DNA from: Paraburkholderia panacisoli
GTDB taxonomy: Bacteria > Pseudomonadota > Gammaproteobacteria > Burkholderiales > Burkholderiaceae
Length of the DNA: 64,000 nucleotides
Reading direction: 5' to 3'
Assembly (NCBI RefSeq): GCF_008369935.1
Contig: NZ_VTUZ01000002.1
Span: forward strand, 248,001-312,000
Shown one piece after another: positions 21,183 through 30,616 of this stretch; the stretch's first letter is position 1; each line of letters opens with the position of its first letter. Position numbers and translations under genes: made by a program. The notes below the pieces were generated by a model. The model saw only the letters and a program-made list of their open reading frames with translations. It made no database searches and had not been told where the DNA came from.

Positions 21183-22769
21183 ATGCGCTTCAAACTGCTC
21201 GCGGCCGCCGTACTGTTCACGGCGCCCGCGCTCGTGCTCGCCAAACCGCTGACCGTCTGTACCGAGTCGAGCCCCGACGGCTTCGACGTGGTGCAGTTCA
21301 ATTCGCTCGTCACGACCAATGCGTCGGCCGATGTGGTCTTCAATTCACTGGTCTCGTACGACGAGGCCGCGAAGAAAGTGGTGCCGGCGCTGGCCGACAA
21401 ATGGGACGTGAGCGCCGACGGCCTCACCTATACGTTCCATCTGCGCCCGAACGTGCAGTTCCAGACCACCGACTACTTCAAGCCCACGCGCGCGCTGAAT
21501 GCAGACGACGTCGTCTTCTCGTTCGAGCGCATGCTCGACGACAGCAACCCGTGGCACAAGGTGGCGGGCGCGAGCGGCTTCCCGCATGCGCAGTCGATGG
21601 GTTTGCCGAAGCTCATCAAGTCGGTCAGCAAGGTGGACGACAACACCGTCAGGTTCGAACTGAACGCGCCGGACGCGACCTTCGTGCCGATCCTGACGAT
21701 GGGCTTCGCGTCGATCTATTCGGCCGAATACGCCGACCAGTTGCTCAAGGCCGGCAAGCAGGTCGATCTGAATGCAAAGCCGGTCGGCACCGGCCCGTTC
21801 GTGTTGAAGAGCTACACGAAAGACGCGGTGATCCGCTACGACGTGAACCCGACCTACTGGGGGCCGAAGCCGAAAATCGATCGACTGATCTACGCGATCA
21901 CACCGGACGCGACTGTTCGTGCGCAGAAGGTGAAAGCGGGCGAATGCCAGATCGCGCTGTCACCGAAGCCGCAGGATCTGGCCGACGCCAAGGGCGACAA
22001 GTCGCTCGCCATCGTGCAGACCCCGGCATTCATGACGGCGTTCGTCGCGTTGAATACGGAGAAGAAGCCATTCGACAATCAGAAGGTGCGCGCCGCGCTG
22101 AACATGGCGTTCGACCGCACCACGTATCTGAAGACCGTGTTCGACAACACCGCGACGCCGGCCACGAACCCGTATCCGCCGAATACGTGGAGCTACAACA
22201 AGTCGATCAAGGGGTGGCCGTACGATCCGGTGAAGGCGAAGAAGCTGCTCGCCGACGCGGGCTATCCGAACGGCTTCGACACGACGATCTGGGTGCGGCC
22301 GAACGGCAGCGTGCTGAATCCGAATCCGAAGGCCGGCGCCGAGCTGCTCCAGGCCGACTTCGCGAAGATCGGCGTGAAGGCGGACGTGAAGGTGATCGAA
22401 TGGGGCGAATTGATCAAGCAGGCCAAGCAAGGCCAGCATGATTCGCTGTTCATGGGCTGGGCCGGCGACAACGGCGATCCGGACAACTATCTGTCGCCGC
22501 TCTTCAGTTGCAATGCGGTGAAGTCGGGGATCAACTTCGCGCGCTTCTGCGATCAGGATCTGGACAAGCTGATCGCCGACGGCAAGGCCACGCCTGACCA
22601 GGCCAAGCGAACCAAAGCGTATGAACAGGCGCAGCAGATCATCCACGATCAGGCGCTGTGGATTCCGCTCGGGTACCCGACCGCCGCAGCGATCACGCGC
22701 ACGAACGTGAGCGGTTATCACGTGAGTCCGTTTGGACGGCAGAACTTCGGGACGGTGGCGGTGCAATAA
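21183..22769 (+). CDS. ABC transporter periplasmic peptide-binding protein (family 5, DppA-like)
   Basis: 528 residues from the ATG at 21183, which has the ribosome binding site GGGAGAAC and places the signal peptide (MRFKLLAAAVLFTAPALVLA) at the N-terminus; an ATG four codons upstream is less likely. The mature protein starts KPLTVCTESSPDGFD and shows the family 5 features VFNSLV, LRPNVQFQTTDYF and PVGTGPFVLKSY. Such proteins bind di- or oligopeptides (DppA also binds haem precursors) in the periplasm. No permease genes follow; a terminator does. It may serve a Dpp permease encoded elsewhere. Confidence 0.88.
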   Translation: MRFKLLAAAVLFTAPALVLAKPLTVCTESSPDGFDVVQFNSLVTTNASADVVFNSLVSYDEAAKKVVPALADKWDVSADGLTYTFHLRPNVQFQTTDYFKPTRALNADDVVFSFERMLDDSNPWHKVAGASGFPHAQSMGLPKLIKSVSKVDDNTVRFELNAPDATFVPILTMGFASIYSAEYADQLLKAGKQVDLNAKPVGTGPFVLKSYTKDAVIRYDVNPTYWGPKPKIDRLIYAITPDATVRAQKVKAGECQIALSPKPQDLADAKGDKSLAIVQTPAFMTAFVALNTEKKPFDNQKVRAALNMAFDRTTYLKTVFDNTATPATNPYPPNTWSYNKSIKGWPYDPVKAKKLLADAGYPNGFDTTIWVRPNGSVLNPNPKAGAELLQADFAKIGVKADVKVIEWGELIKQAKQGQHDSLFMGWAGDNGDPDNYLSPLFSCNAVKSGINFARFCDQDLDKLIADGKATPDQAKRTKAYEQAQQIIHDQALWIPLGYPTAAAITRTNVSGYHVSPFGRQNFGTVAVQ

Positions 22770-22810
22770 TTCCGCACGCGCCGGAAGGTACACAAAGGCG
22801 AACGAAAAAC

Positions 22811-22852
22811 AAAAAGCCCGGTTTGCGCAACAGCGCAAACCGGGCTTTTTTA
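22811..22852. terminator. Bidirectional Rho-independent terminator
   Basis: AAAAAGCCCGGTTTGCGC paired with GCGCAAACCGGGCTTTTTT around a short AACA loop. It lies between the converging peptide-binding protein gene and metallo-beta-lactamase-fold gene and can serve both. Confidence 0.92.
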
Positions 22853-22869
22853 TCGGCGCGTTGGAACGA

Positions 22870-23943
22870 TCACGCCACCGAAAAACGGATCACGCCGTCC
22901 GCGTCCTGCGTGCGCTTCAGCTCGCCCGCGAGCCACAGCAGATGCAGATGCGCGAGCGCCTCACCCAGCGCGAACGTCATCTGATGGATATCGAGCTGGC
23001 GCTTGAACATCAACGGCACGATGTCCGCGGCGCTACGCGGCTTCTCCATGCACGCTTCGCGCACTTCGGCCAGGCGCGCATCGTGATGCTCGCGCAACTG
23101 CTGGATACGGGTGCGCACGCCGCGAAACGGCTTGCCATGCGACGGCAGCACGAGCGTGTCTTCAGGCATCACCTCGTAGCGCTTGAGCGACTCCAGATAC
23201 AGCGCGAGCGGCGAGCCTTCCGGCTCGATGTCGAACACCGACACGTTGGTCGAAATGCGCGGCAGCACCATGTCACCGGAAATCAGCACGCCGGTCTCTT
23301 CGCAATGCAACGCGCAGTGCTCCGGCGAATGACCAAAGCCCGTCACCACCCGCCACGTCTTGCCGCCGATCTTCACGCCGTCCGCTTCGCGCAGACGCCG
23401 GTATTGCGCGGGAATCGCCTGCACGAGGCTCGTGTAGTAGCTCTTGCGATTGCGCAGTTGCTCGAGCGAGTCCGGATCGTTCAGGCCATGCCGCGCGAAG
23501 TGCCGCGCCGCCGCCTCGCCGCCCGCGTTCGAACCGTCGCCGGTGGCCATCACGCGGGCCTGCATGTATTCGCCGAGCGTCATCCAGAGCCGCGCGTCCC
23601 AGCGCTGCTTGTCACCGCCGCTGCACACCCAGTGCGCGAGGCCGATGTGGTCCGGATGGCAGTGCGTGACGATCACACGCAGCACCGGCAAGCCGTCGAG
23701 CAGCGAGTCGAACACGGTCTCCCAGTTCTGCTTGATGGTGTCCGACGTGATGCCGCAGTCCACCACCGTCCAGCCCTGCTTGCCGTCGATCTCGTCACGC
23801 AGCAGCCACAGGTTGATGTGATCGAGCGCAAAGGGCAGCGGCATGCGCAGCCAGAACACGCCCGGCGCGACTTCCATCGTGTGGCCCGCTTCCGGCAAGC
23901 GGTCGTCGAATGGGTACTGGAGTTGATGTTCGAGTGCATTCAT
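22870..23943 (-). CDS. Metallo-beta-lactamase-fold hydrolase
   Basis: 357 residues from the ATG at 23943, which is preceded by GGAGGA about 11 bases upstream; a longer start at 23976 lacks a good site. The metal-binding motif THCHPDHIG gives H94, H96, D98 and H99, with further ligands in GFGHSPEHCALH and SGDMVLP. A C-terminal winged-helix-like region (after RIQQLREHHDARLAEV) is typical of the LACTB2/glyoxalase-II-like subfamily. It probably hydrolyses a thioester or another ester in the cytoplasm. It is divergent from a MerR regulator, and an acyl-CoA-related role fits the context. Confidence 0.85.
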   Translation of the reverse strand: MNALEHQLQYPFDDRLPEAGHTMEVAPGVFWLRMPLPFALDHINLWLLRDEIDGKQGWTVVDCGITSDTIKQNWETVFDSLLDGLPVLRVIVTHCHPDHIGLAHWVCSGGDKQRWDARLWMTLGEYMQARVMATGDGSNAGGEAAARHFARHGLNDPDSLEQLRNRKSYYTSLVQAIPAQYRRLREADGVKIGGKTWRVVTGFGHSPEHCALHCEETGVLISGDMVLPRISTNVSVFDIEPEGSPLALYLESLKRYEVMPEDTLVLPSHGKPFRGVRTRIQQLREHHDARLAEVREACMEKPRSAADIVPLMFKRQLDIHQMTFALGEALAHLHLLWLAGELKRTQDADGVIRFSVA

Positions 23944-24075
23944 TGGGGATGTCTTCCTCCGTCGGCCGTCCGTCATGGCAAGGTGTGCGATGCCGGGTGG
24001 CGTGGTTGTGGCGTTATGGTGGCTGTTTCTGCCCTCTCGCGCCGTGGTTGCAGCAATGGTTGCGTTCAGCTCAAG

Positions 24076-24096
24076 TTGACGATAACGTAAACGTCG
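24076..24096. promoter_or_regulatory. Candidate MerR-family operator in the divergent promoter
   Basis: TTGACGATAACGTAAACGTCGA is a dyad-rich element between the divergent MBL-fold and MerR genes. It resembles the AACGT-containing sites described for LiuR, the MerR-type regulator of branched-chain amino acid and fatty acid catabolism. It starts 67 bases before the MerR start codon. The match was made by eye. Confidence 0.45.
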
Positions 24097-24142
24097 ATTC
24101 TATCGTTCAATCCGATTTTCTGCCCGGCCACGGGATGCCCCG

Positions 24143-24547
24143 ATGAACACGCAATACACGATCACCGAGCTCGCGCGGGAATTCGACGTCACGCCGCGCG
24201 CGATCCGCTTCTACGAAGATCAGGGTTTACTCTCGCCGAGCCGCGAAGGGTCAGGCGGTCTGCGCCGGGTCTATTCGGGCCGCGACCGAACCCGGCTGAA
24301 GCTCACGCTGCGCGGCAAGCGGCTCGGCTTCACGCTGTCGGAAATCCGCGAGCTGCTGGATGTGTACGAATCGCCGACCGACACCGTGCCGCAATTGCAT
24401 GCGTTCCTTGCCACGGTAGCGCGTCATCGCGAGGTGCTGGAGCGTCAACTGGAAGACCTCAACGCGACGCTCGAAGATCTCACGCAATATGAAGCGCAGG
24501 CGCGTGCGCTACTCGATGGCGGGGCACGTGAGGCCCGGCCCGCGTGA
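24143..24547 (+). CDS. MerR family transcriptional regulator (LiuR-like)
   Basis: 134 residues. N-terminal MerR helix-turn-helix (YTITELAREFDVTPRAIRFYEDQGLLSPSREG, 5-36), wing, then a dimerisation coiled coil (about 80-128). There is no conserved C-terminal Cys set, so it is not a metal or redox sensor of the MerR/SoxR kind. The length and sequence fit LiuR-type acyl-CoA catabolism regulators. It is divergent from the MBL-fold gene, which it probably regulates, along with possible distant targets. The gene is followed by ~260 non-coding bases before aceK. Confidence 0.82.
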   Translation: MNTQYTITELAREFDVTPRAIRFYEDQGLLSPSREGSGGLRRVYSGRDRTRLKLTLRGKRLGFTLSEIRELLDVYESPTDTVPQLHAFLATVARHREVLERQLEDLNATLEDLTQYEAQARALLDGGAREARPA

Positions 24548-24764
24548 GCGCGGCGCGCCGCAGAGGAAACGCAACGTAACGCAGTTAAGCGCAGTGAAGT
24601 GAAGCGCGACACGAATTTTTTTGCTGGAAGTTGCGCCGGTGAACCCGAACCGAACCGGTGCAATGAGCGGAGATAGTCTGAAAGTCGGCCAACGCCTGAG
24701 AACGCCCACAAGGCGTCCAGGCGCGAGCCGAGCGGCGCGATGCGTCGCGGGCCCACCCGGACGA

Positions 24765-24770
24765 TACAAT
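24765..24770 (+). promoter_or_regulatory. Candidate -10 element of aceK
   Basis: TACAAT 41 bases upstream of the aceK start codon. No strong -35 hexamer can be named. Confidence 0.3.
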
Positions 24771-24810
24771 CACGGGTGTCTTCACGACACGGGACGAATG
24801 CACGGTCGAC

Positions 24811-26658
24811 ATGAATCACTTCCCTAAACTGCTGTCGTCGCAAATCGGCTTTGACGTCGCCCAGACGATGCTCGAAGGATTCGACCGCCATTACCGGATC
24901 TTCCGCGACGCCGCGATCCGCGCGAAAACGCTGTTCGAAGCCGGCGACTGGCACGCCCTGCAAAAGCTCGCGCGCGAGCGCATTACTTCGTACGACGAGC
25001 GCGTCGAGGAATGCGTCGAAGCGCTCGAAGACGAATACGACGCGGAAAATATCGACGACGACGTGTGGCAGCAGATCAAGCTGCACTACATTGGCCTCCT
25101 GACCACGCACCGCCAGCCCGAGTGCGCGGAGACGTTTTTCAATTCGGTGTGCTGCAAGATCCTGCACCGCTCGTATTTCAACAACGACTTCATTTTCGTG
25201 CGCCCGGCGATCTCGACCGAATACCTTGAGAACGACGAGCCGGCCGCGAAGCCGACCTTTCGCGCGTACTACCCCGGCAAGGATGGCCTCGCCGCGACAC
25301 TCGAACGCATCGTCACGAACTTCCAGCTCGAGCCGCCGTTCGAAGACCTGACGCGCGACGTCGGTTGCGTGGTGCAGATGATTCACGACGGGTTCGGCGC
25401 ATTCGACGAAGCACCGAACTTCCAGATTCACGTGCTCTCGTCGCTGTTCTACCGGAACAAGTCGGCCTATATCGTCGGACGGATCATCAACGGCGATGCG
25501 CTGCTGCCGTTCGCGGTAGCGCTGCGTCATGTTAAGCCGGGCGTGCTTGCGCTCGATACGGTGCTGCTCACGCGCGAGCAACTGCTGATCATCTTCAGCT
25601 TCGCGCACTCGTATTTCCTCGTCGACATGGAAGTGCCGTCCGCTTACGTCGAATTTCTCGGCACCATCATGCCGGGCAAGCCGAAGGCGGAAATCTATAC
25701 GTCGGTGGGCTTGCAGAAGCAGGGCAAGAATCTGTTCTATCGCGATCTGCTGCATCACCTGTCGCATTCGAGCGATCAGTTCATTATCGCGCCCGGCATC
25801 AAGGGGCTCGTGATGCTGGTGTTCACGCTGCCGTCATTCCCCTATGTGTTCAAGCTGATCAAGGACAGCTTTCCACCGCCGAAGGAAACCACGCGCGCGA
25901 AGATCAAGGAAAAGTATCAGCTCGTCAAACGGCACGATCGTCTCGGCCGCATGGCCGACACGCTCGAATATTCGAGCGTCGCGCTGCCGGTGTCGCGGCT
26001 CGATGAAGCGCTCGTGCGCGAACTCGAAAAGGAAGTGCCTTCGCTGATGGAATACGACGGCGCGAACCTGGTGATTCGCCATATGTATATCGAGCGCCGC
26101 ATGGTGCCCCTCAATCTGTTCCTGCAAAACGGCAACGACAGCGACGTCGAGCACGGCATCAAGGAATACGGCAACGCGGTGAAGGAACTGATCCAGGCGA
26201 ACATCTTCCCCGGCGACATGCTGTACAAGAACTTCGGCGTCACGCGCCATGGCCGCGTCGTGTTCTACGACTACGATGAAATCGAATATCTGACTGACTG
26301 CAACGTACGCGCCGTGCCGGCGCCACGTAACGAGGAGGACGAAATGTCGGGCGAGCCGTGGTATTCGGTCGGCCCGCACGACATTTTCCCTGAGACGTAC
26401 GGCACTTTCCTGCTCGGCGACCCACGCGTGCGCCGTTCCTTCATGCAGCATCACGCGGACTTCTTCGATCCCGCGCTGTGGCAACGGCACAAGGATCATC
26501 TATTGAAAGGCGAACTGCCCGACTTTTTCCCGTACGACAGCAGCGTGCGCTTCTGCGTCCGCTATCCGGAGCGCTTTGCCGATGCGCGTTTTGCCGCGTC
26601 GGCTGCCTCGGCCGCACCGGATACGCCCGCAGCCGTGCCCAGCGTACGCGTGGCGTGA
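24811..26658 (+). CDS. aceK: Isocitrate dehydrogenase kinase/phosphatase
   Basis: 615 residues, near the usual family length. The N-terminal regulatory region ([31 protein letters not shown]) is followed by the kinase-like domain with the ATP-binding loop [26 protein letters not shown] (about 329-354) and the catalytic segment [16 protein letters not shown]. AceK phosphorylates isocitrate dehydrogenase to divert isocitrate to the glyoxylate shunt during growth on acetate or fatty acids, and also reverses this. In enterobacteria it sits with aceBA; here it stands alone next to acyl-CoA catabolic genes. The C-terminal ~25 residues are Ala/Pro-rich and outside the conserved fold. Confidence 0.95.
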   Translation: MNHFPKLLSSQIGFDVAQTMLEGFDRHYRIFRDAAIRAKTLFEAGDWHALQKLARERITSYDERVEECVEALEDEYDAENIDDDVWQQIKLHYIGLLTTHRQPECAETFFNSVCCKILHRSYFNNDFIFVRPAISTEYLENDEPAAKPTFRAYYPGKDGLAATLERIVTNFQLEPPFEDLTRDVGCVVQMIHDGFGAFDEAPNFQIHVLSSLFYRNKSAYIVGRIINGDALLPFAVALRHVKPGVLALDTVLLTREQLLIIFSFAHSYFLVDMEVPSAYVEFLGTIMPGKPKAEIYTSVGLQKQGKNLFYRDLLHHLSHSSDQFIIAPGIKGLVMLVFTLPSFPYVFKLIKDSFPPPKETTRAKIKEKYQLVKRHDRLGRMADTLEYSSVALPVSRLDEALVRELEKEVPSLMEYDGANLVIRHMYIERRMVPLNLFLQNGNDSDVEHGIKEYGNAVKELIQANIFPGDMLYKNFGVTRHGRVVFYDYDEIEYLTDCNVRAVPAPRNEEDEMSGEPWYSVGPHDIFPETYGTFLLGDPRVRRSFMQHHADFFDPALWQRHKDHLLKGELPDFFPYDSSVRFCVRYPERFADARFAASAASAAPDTPAAVPSVRVA

Positions 26659-26761
26659 AGCGCCTGCGCCGTCCGCATCATCGACTGCATCGTCCGAACC
26701 TTATGTAACGACTTCGACCTGTCAATGGGTCGAGCAACCGCCAAGACGCACAAGACGCACC

Positions 26762-27538
26762 ATGAACACGAACGCTTCCACCTCTTCCAACCCGCTCTCG
26801 CATCTGTTCGACAACAACGACGCCTGGGTCACACGCAAGCTGTCCGAAGACCCCGAATTTTTCTCGCGCCTCGCGCATCAACAGGCGCCTGAGTATCTGT
26901 GGATCGGCTGCTCCGATTCGCGGGTGCCGGCCAACCAGATCATCGGCTTGCCGCCGGGCGAAGTGTTCGTGCACAGAAACATCGCCAACGTGGTGGTGCA
27001 TACCGATCTGAACTGCCTGTCGGTGATCCAGTTCGCCGTCGATCTGCTGAAGGTCAAGCACATCATGGTGGTCGGCCATTACGGCTGCTCGGGCGTGGCC
27101 GCGGCACTGCACGGCCGCCGCGTGGGTCTCGCCGACAACTGGCTCGCTCACGTGCAGGACGTGCGCAGCAAGCACGCCGCGCTGATCGAGGAATGGCCGC
27201 TCGGTGAAGCGCGGCATCGGCGGCTGGTGGAGTTGAACACGATCGAACAGGTGGTGAACGTGTGCCGCACCACCATCGTCAACGACGCATGGGCGCGCGG
27301 TCAGGAGCTGACCGTGCACGGCTGGGCGTATGGCGTGCATGACGGCAAGATGCGCAACCTCGGCATGACGATCAGCGACGCGGCCGCGCTCGAAGCGACC
27401 TACAAGGAATGCGTGGCCGCAGTGTCGGCAAGCGGCCCGCGCAACGCGGACAACGACGTGGTGGCCGCCGACGCGGCGCAGCTCGGCGACGTGCCGGCCA
27501 TCGTCGAAGGTGTAATCAAGGAGCTTAAACATGAGTGA
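26762..27538 (+). CDS. can: Beta-class carbonic anhydrase
   Basis: 258 residues from the ATG at 26762 (MNTNASTSSNPLSHLFDNND). The zinc ligands are C50, D52, H106 and C109 in WIGCSDSRVPANQ and VVGHYGCSGV. It interconverts CO2 and bicarbonate in the cytoplasm. The C-terminus (NADNDVVAADAAQLGDVPAIVEG) is longer than that of E. coli Can. Its last codons overlap the start of the thiolase gene by 8 bases, so the two are translationally linked. That suggests bicarbonate supply for carboxylation steps in acyl-CoA metabolism, which is inference. Confidence 0.92.
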   Translation: MNTNASTSSNPLSHLFDNNDAWVTRKLSEDPEFFSRLAHQQAPEYLWIGCSDSRVPANQIIGLPPGEVFVHRNIANVVVHTDLNCLSVIQFAVDLLKVKHIMVVGHYGCSGVAAALHGRRVGLADNWLAHVQDVRSKHAALIEEWPLGEARHRRLVELNTIEQVVNVCRTTIVNDAWARGQELTVHGWAYGVHDGKMRNLGMTISDAAALEATYKECVAAVSASGPRNADNDVVAADAAQLGDVPAIVEGVIKELKHE

Positions 27539-28751
27539 GACAAACATGAGCGAAAAGCGTAGTGAAGCGCAGGCCGATCCGGTTGTCATCGTGAGTGTCG
27601 CGCGCACGCCGATGGCGGCCTTTCAGGGCGACTTCGCATCGCTCACCGCGCCGCAGTTGGGCTCGGTGGCGATCGAGGCCGCCGTGCAGCGCGCGGGCCT
27701 GAAACCCGAACAGATCGACGAAGTGGTGATGGGCTGCGTGCTGCCCGCCGGCCTCGGCCAGGCGCCCGCGCGGCAAGCCGCGCTCGGCGCCGGCTTGCCG
27801 CTCGCCACCGGCAGCACGACGGTCAACAAGATGTGCGGCTCGGGCATGCGCGCGGCGATGTTCGCGCACGACATGCTGGCCGCGGGTTCGGTCGACGTGA
27901 TCGTCGCGGGCGGCATGGAGAGCATGACGAACGCGCCCTATCTGCTGCCGAAGGCGCGTGGCGGCATGCGCATGGGCCACGGCCAGGTGATCGATCACAT
28001 GTTCTATGACGGCCTCGAAGATGCGTACGAAAAAGGCCGTCTGATGGGCACCTTCGCCGAGGAATGCGCGGCGTCGTTCGACTTCACGCGCGAGGCGCAA
28101 GATGCGTTCGCGGTCGAATCGCTCAACCGTGCGAAGCGCGCGAACGAGGACGGTTCGTTCGCATGGGAAATCGCGCCGGTGAAAGTGGCGGGCCGCAAGG
28201 GCGACGTGACGATCGATCGAGACGAGCAGCCGTTCAAGGCCAACCTCGAAAAGATTCCGACGCTCAAGCCCGCGTTCAGCAAAACCGGCACGGTGACGGC
28301 GGCGAATTCGTCGTCGATTTCCGACGGCGCCGCCGCACTCGTGATGATGCGCGAATCGACGGCGAAGCGCCTCGGCGTCGAACCGATCGCGCGCGTGGTC
28401 GGCCACTCGACCTTCGCGCAGGAACCGGCGAAGTTCACCACCGCGCCGGTCGGCGCGATTCGCAAGCTGTTCGAGAAGAACGGCTGGCGTGCCGACGACG
28501 TCGATCTGTATGAAGTCAACGAAGCGTTCGCGGTCGTGACGATGGCCGCGATGAAGGAGCACCATCTGCCGCATGAAAAGGTCAATGTGAACGGCGGCGC
28601 TTGCGCGCTCGGCCATCCGATCGGCGCATCGGGCGCGCGGATTCTGGTCACGCTGATCGGCGCATTGAAGAAGCGCGGCCTGAAGCGCGGCGTCGCGACG
28701 CTGTGCATCGGCGGCGGCGAGGCGACGGCGATGGGTGTCGAACTGGTTTGA
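27531..28751 (+). CDS. Acetyl-CoA acetyltransferase (thiolase)
   Basis: 406 residues, starting inside the end of can, with AAGGAG as ribosome binding site. The active-site Cys is C102 (VNKMCGSGMRA). The C-terminal signatures are NEAFAV, GGACALGHPIGASGAR (catalytic His) and LCIGGGEATAMG with the second Cys at 392. The family condenses two acetyl-CoA or cleaves acetoacetyl-CoA/3-ketoacyl-CoA. The degradative or biosynthetic direction cannot be told. Its context with an SDR and an acyl-CoA dehydrogenase favours degradation of short or branched acyl-CoA. Confidence 0.93.
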   Translation: MSETNMSEKRSEAQADPVVIVSVARTPMAAFQGDFASLTAPQLGSVAIEAAVQRAGLKPEQIDEVVMGCVLPAGLGQAPARQAALGAGLPLATGSTTVNKMCGSGMRAAMFAHDMLAAGSVDVIVAGGMESMTNAPYLLPKARGGMRMGHGQVIDHMFYDGLEDAYEKGRLMGTFAEECAASFDFTREAQDAFAVESLNRAKRANEDGSFAWEIAPVKVAGRKGDVTIDRDEQPFKANLEKIPTLKPAFSKTGTVTAANSSSISDGAAALVMMRESTAKRLGVEPIARVVGHSTFAQEPAKFTTAPVGAIRKLFEKNGWRADDVDLYEVNEAFAVVTMAAMKEHHLPHEKVNVNGGACALGHPIGASGARILVTLIGALKKRGLKRGVATLCIGGGEATAMGVELV

Positions 28752-28788
28752 CGCGCTTCGCTGCGTCGTCAAAACGCTGAGGTATTCG

Positions 28789-29466
28789 ATGAAGACAGTG
28801 TTGATTGTCGGTGCGTCGCGCGGCATCGGCCAGGAGTTCGCGCGGCAGTACAAGAAGAGCGGCTGGCGCGTGCTCGCCACCGCGCGCGACGACGCCGCGC
28901 TCGACGCGTTGAACGCACTCGGCGCGGAAACCTTCGCGGTGGACGTGACCGTGTCCCAGCAGATCGCCGCGCTCGGCTGGAAGCTCGACGGCGAACGGCT
29001 CGATGCGGCGATCGTGGTGTCGGGCGTGTACGGCCCGCGAACCGAGCGCATCGAGACGATCACCGCCGAGGACTTCGATCACGTGATGCACACCAACGTG
29101 CGCGGCCCGATGCAATTGGTGCCGATCCTGCTGCCGCTCGTCGAAGAAGCCGGCGGCGTATTCGCGGTGATCTCCAGCAAGATGGGCAGTATCGCCGACA
29201 CGAGCGGCACGAGCGGCTGGTTGTATCGCGTTAGCAAGGCGGCGCTGAACGACGCGCTGAAGCTCGCGTCGCTCGAAGCGTCGCGCGCCACGTGCGTGTC
29301 GTTGCATCCCGGCTGGGTGCGCACCGACATGGGCGGCGCGCAGGCGGCAATCGACCCGGAGCGCAGCGTCGCCGGTATGCGCGAGGTGCTCGCGCAGGCG
29401 GCGGCCGCGCGCGACGCGTTCAACGGCCGCTTCTATCAATACGACGGCACGCCGCTCGACTGGTAA
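28789..29466 (+). CDS. Short-chain dehydrogenase/reductase
   Basis: 226 residues from the ATG at 28789, where MKTVLIVGASRGIG places the glycine motif (8-14) at the usual position; a longer upstream reading is not protein-like. Catalytic residues lie in ISSKMGSIAD and YRVSKAALN (YxxxK). The C-terminus (RFYQYDGTPLDW) is typical of the small CsgA-like SDR group. It lies 37 bases after the thiolase and 12 bases before the acyl-CoA dehydrogenase, so one operon is likely. The substrate is unknown. Confidence 0.85.
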   Translation: MKTVLIVGASRGIGQEFARQYKKSGWRVLATARDDAALDALNALGAETFAVDVTVSQQIAALGWKLDGERLDAAIVVSGVYGPRTERIETITAEDFDHVMHTNVRGPMQLVPILLPLVEEAGGVFAVISSKMGSIADTSGTSGWLYRVSKAALNDALKLASLEASRATCVSLHPGWVRTDMGGAQAAIDPERSVAGMREVLAQAAAARDAFNGRFYQYDGTPLDW

Positions 29467-29478
29467 GGAGACAATTCC

Positions 29479-30609
29479 ATGGTGCTGGATCAGGATCACC
29501 TGATGGTCCGCGACGCGCTGCGTAACTTCGTGCGCGAAGCGATCACGCCGTATGCGGCCGCGTGGGACCGGGAGCGCACGTTCCCGCGCGACGTGCACCG
29601 GCAGCTCGCCGGACTCGGCGCCTACGGCGTGCTGGTGCCCGAAGCGTATGGCGGCGCGGGCATGGATGCGCTGGCGCTCGCGCTGATTCTCGAAGAGATC
29701 GCCGCGGGCGACGGCGGCACGTCGACGGCCATCTCGGTCAACAACTGCCCGGTGTGCAGCATTCTGCTGACTTATGGCAACGACGCGCAGAAACGCGACT
29801 GGCTGACGCCGCTCGCGCGCGGCGAGATGCTCGGCGCGTTTTGTCTGACCGAACCGCAAGCCGGCTCCGACGCGTCCGCGCTGCGCACCACCGCGACGCG
29901 CGATGGCGACTCGTACGTGCTGAACGGCGTCAAACAGTTCATCACGAGCGGCAAGAACGGCAACGTCGCGATCGTGATGGCCGTGACCGACAAGACGGCG
30001 GGCAAGCGCGGCATCAGCGCGTTCATCGTGCCCACCGATGCGAAGGGCTACGTGGCCGCGCGAGTCGAGGAGAAGCTCGGCCAGCATTCGTCGGATACGG
30101 CGCAGATCGTCTTCGAAGACTGCCGCGTGCCGGCCGCGAACCTGATCGGCGCGGAAGGCGAAGGCTATCGGATCGCGCTGTCGGGGCTCGAAGGCGGGCG
30201 CATCGGCATAGCCGCGCAAAGCGTCGGCATGGCGCGCGCCGCGTTCGAGGCCGCGCTGAGCTATGCGAAGGAACGCGAGAGCTTCGGCGCGCCGCTCTTT
30301 TCGCACCAGGCGGTGCAATTCCGTCTCGCCGACATGGCGACGCAACTCGAAGCCGCGCGTCAATTGATCTGGCACGCGGCGGCGCTGAAAGACGCCGGTC
30401 TGCCGTGCCTGACCGAAGCGGCGATGGCCAAGCTGTTCGCGTCCGAAGCGGCCGAGCGCATCTGTTCGGCGGCCTTGCAGATTCACGGCGGCTACGGGTA
30501 TCTGAGCGACTTCCCGGTCGAGCGGATTTATCGCGACGTGCGCGTGTGCCAGATTTACGAAGGCACGAGCGACATCCAGAAAATTTTGATTGCGCGCGGT
30601 CTGAATTAA
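29479..30609 (+). CDS. Acyl-CoA dehydrogenase
   Basis: 376 residues, FAD-dependent. Signatures: CLTEPQAGSDASALRT (about 132-147, flavin and substrate contact), QIHGGYGYLSDFPVERIYRD and QIYEGTSDIQKILIARGL near the end. The catalytic base is E361 in YEGTSD, the position used by short/medium-chain and branched-chain (isobutyryl) dehydrogenases. It oxidises acyl-CoA to enoyl-CoA and passes electrons to ETF. It is preceded by TAAGGAGACAATTCC, a strong ribosome binding site, and is followed 7 bases later by the YchJ gene. Confidence 0.92.
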   Translation: MVLDQDHLMVRDALRNFVREAITPYAAAWDRERTFPRDVHRQLAGLGAYGVLVPEAYGGAGMDALALALILEEIAAGDGGTSTAISVNNCPVCSILLTYGNDAQKRDWLTPLARGEMLGAFCLTEPQAGSDASALRTTATRDGDSYVLNGVKQFITSGKNGNVAIVMAVTDKTAGKRGISAFIVPTDAKGYVAARVEEKLGQHSSDTAQIVFEDCRVPAANLIGAEGEGYRIALSGLEGGRIGIAAQSVGMARAAFEAALSYAKERESFGAPLFSHQAVQFRLADMATQLEAARQLIWHAAALKDAGLPCLTEAAMAKLFASEAAERICSAALQIHGGYGYLSDFPVERIYRDVRVCQIYEGTSDIQKILIARGLN

Positions 30610-30616
30610 AAGCTTG

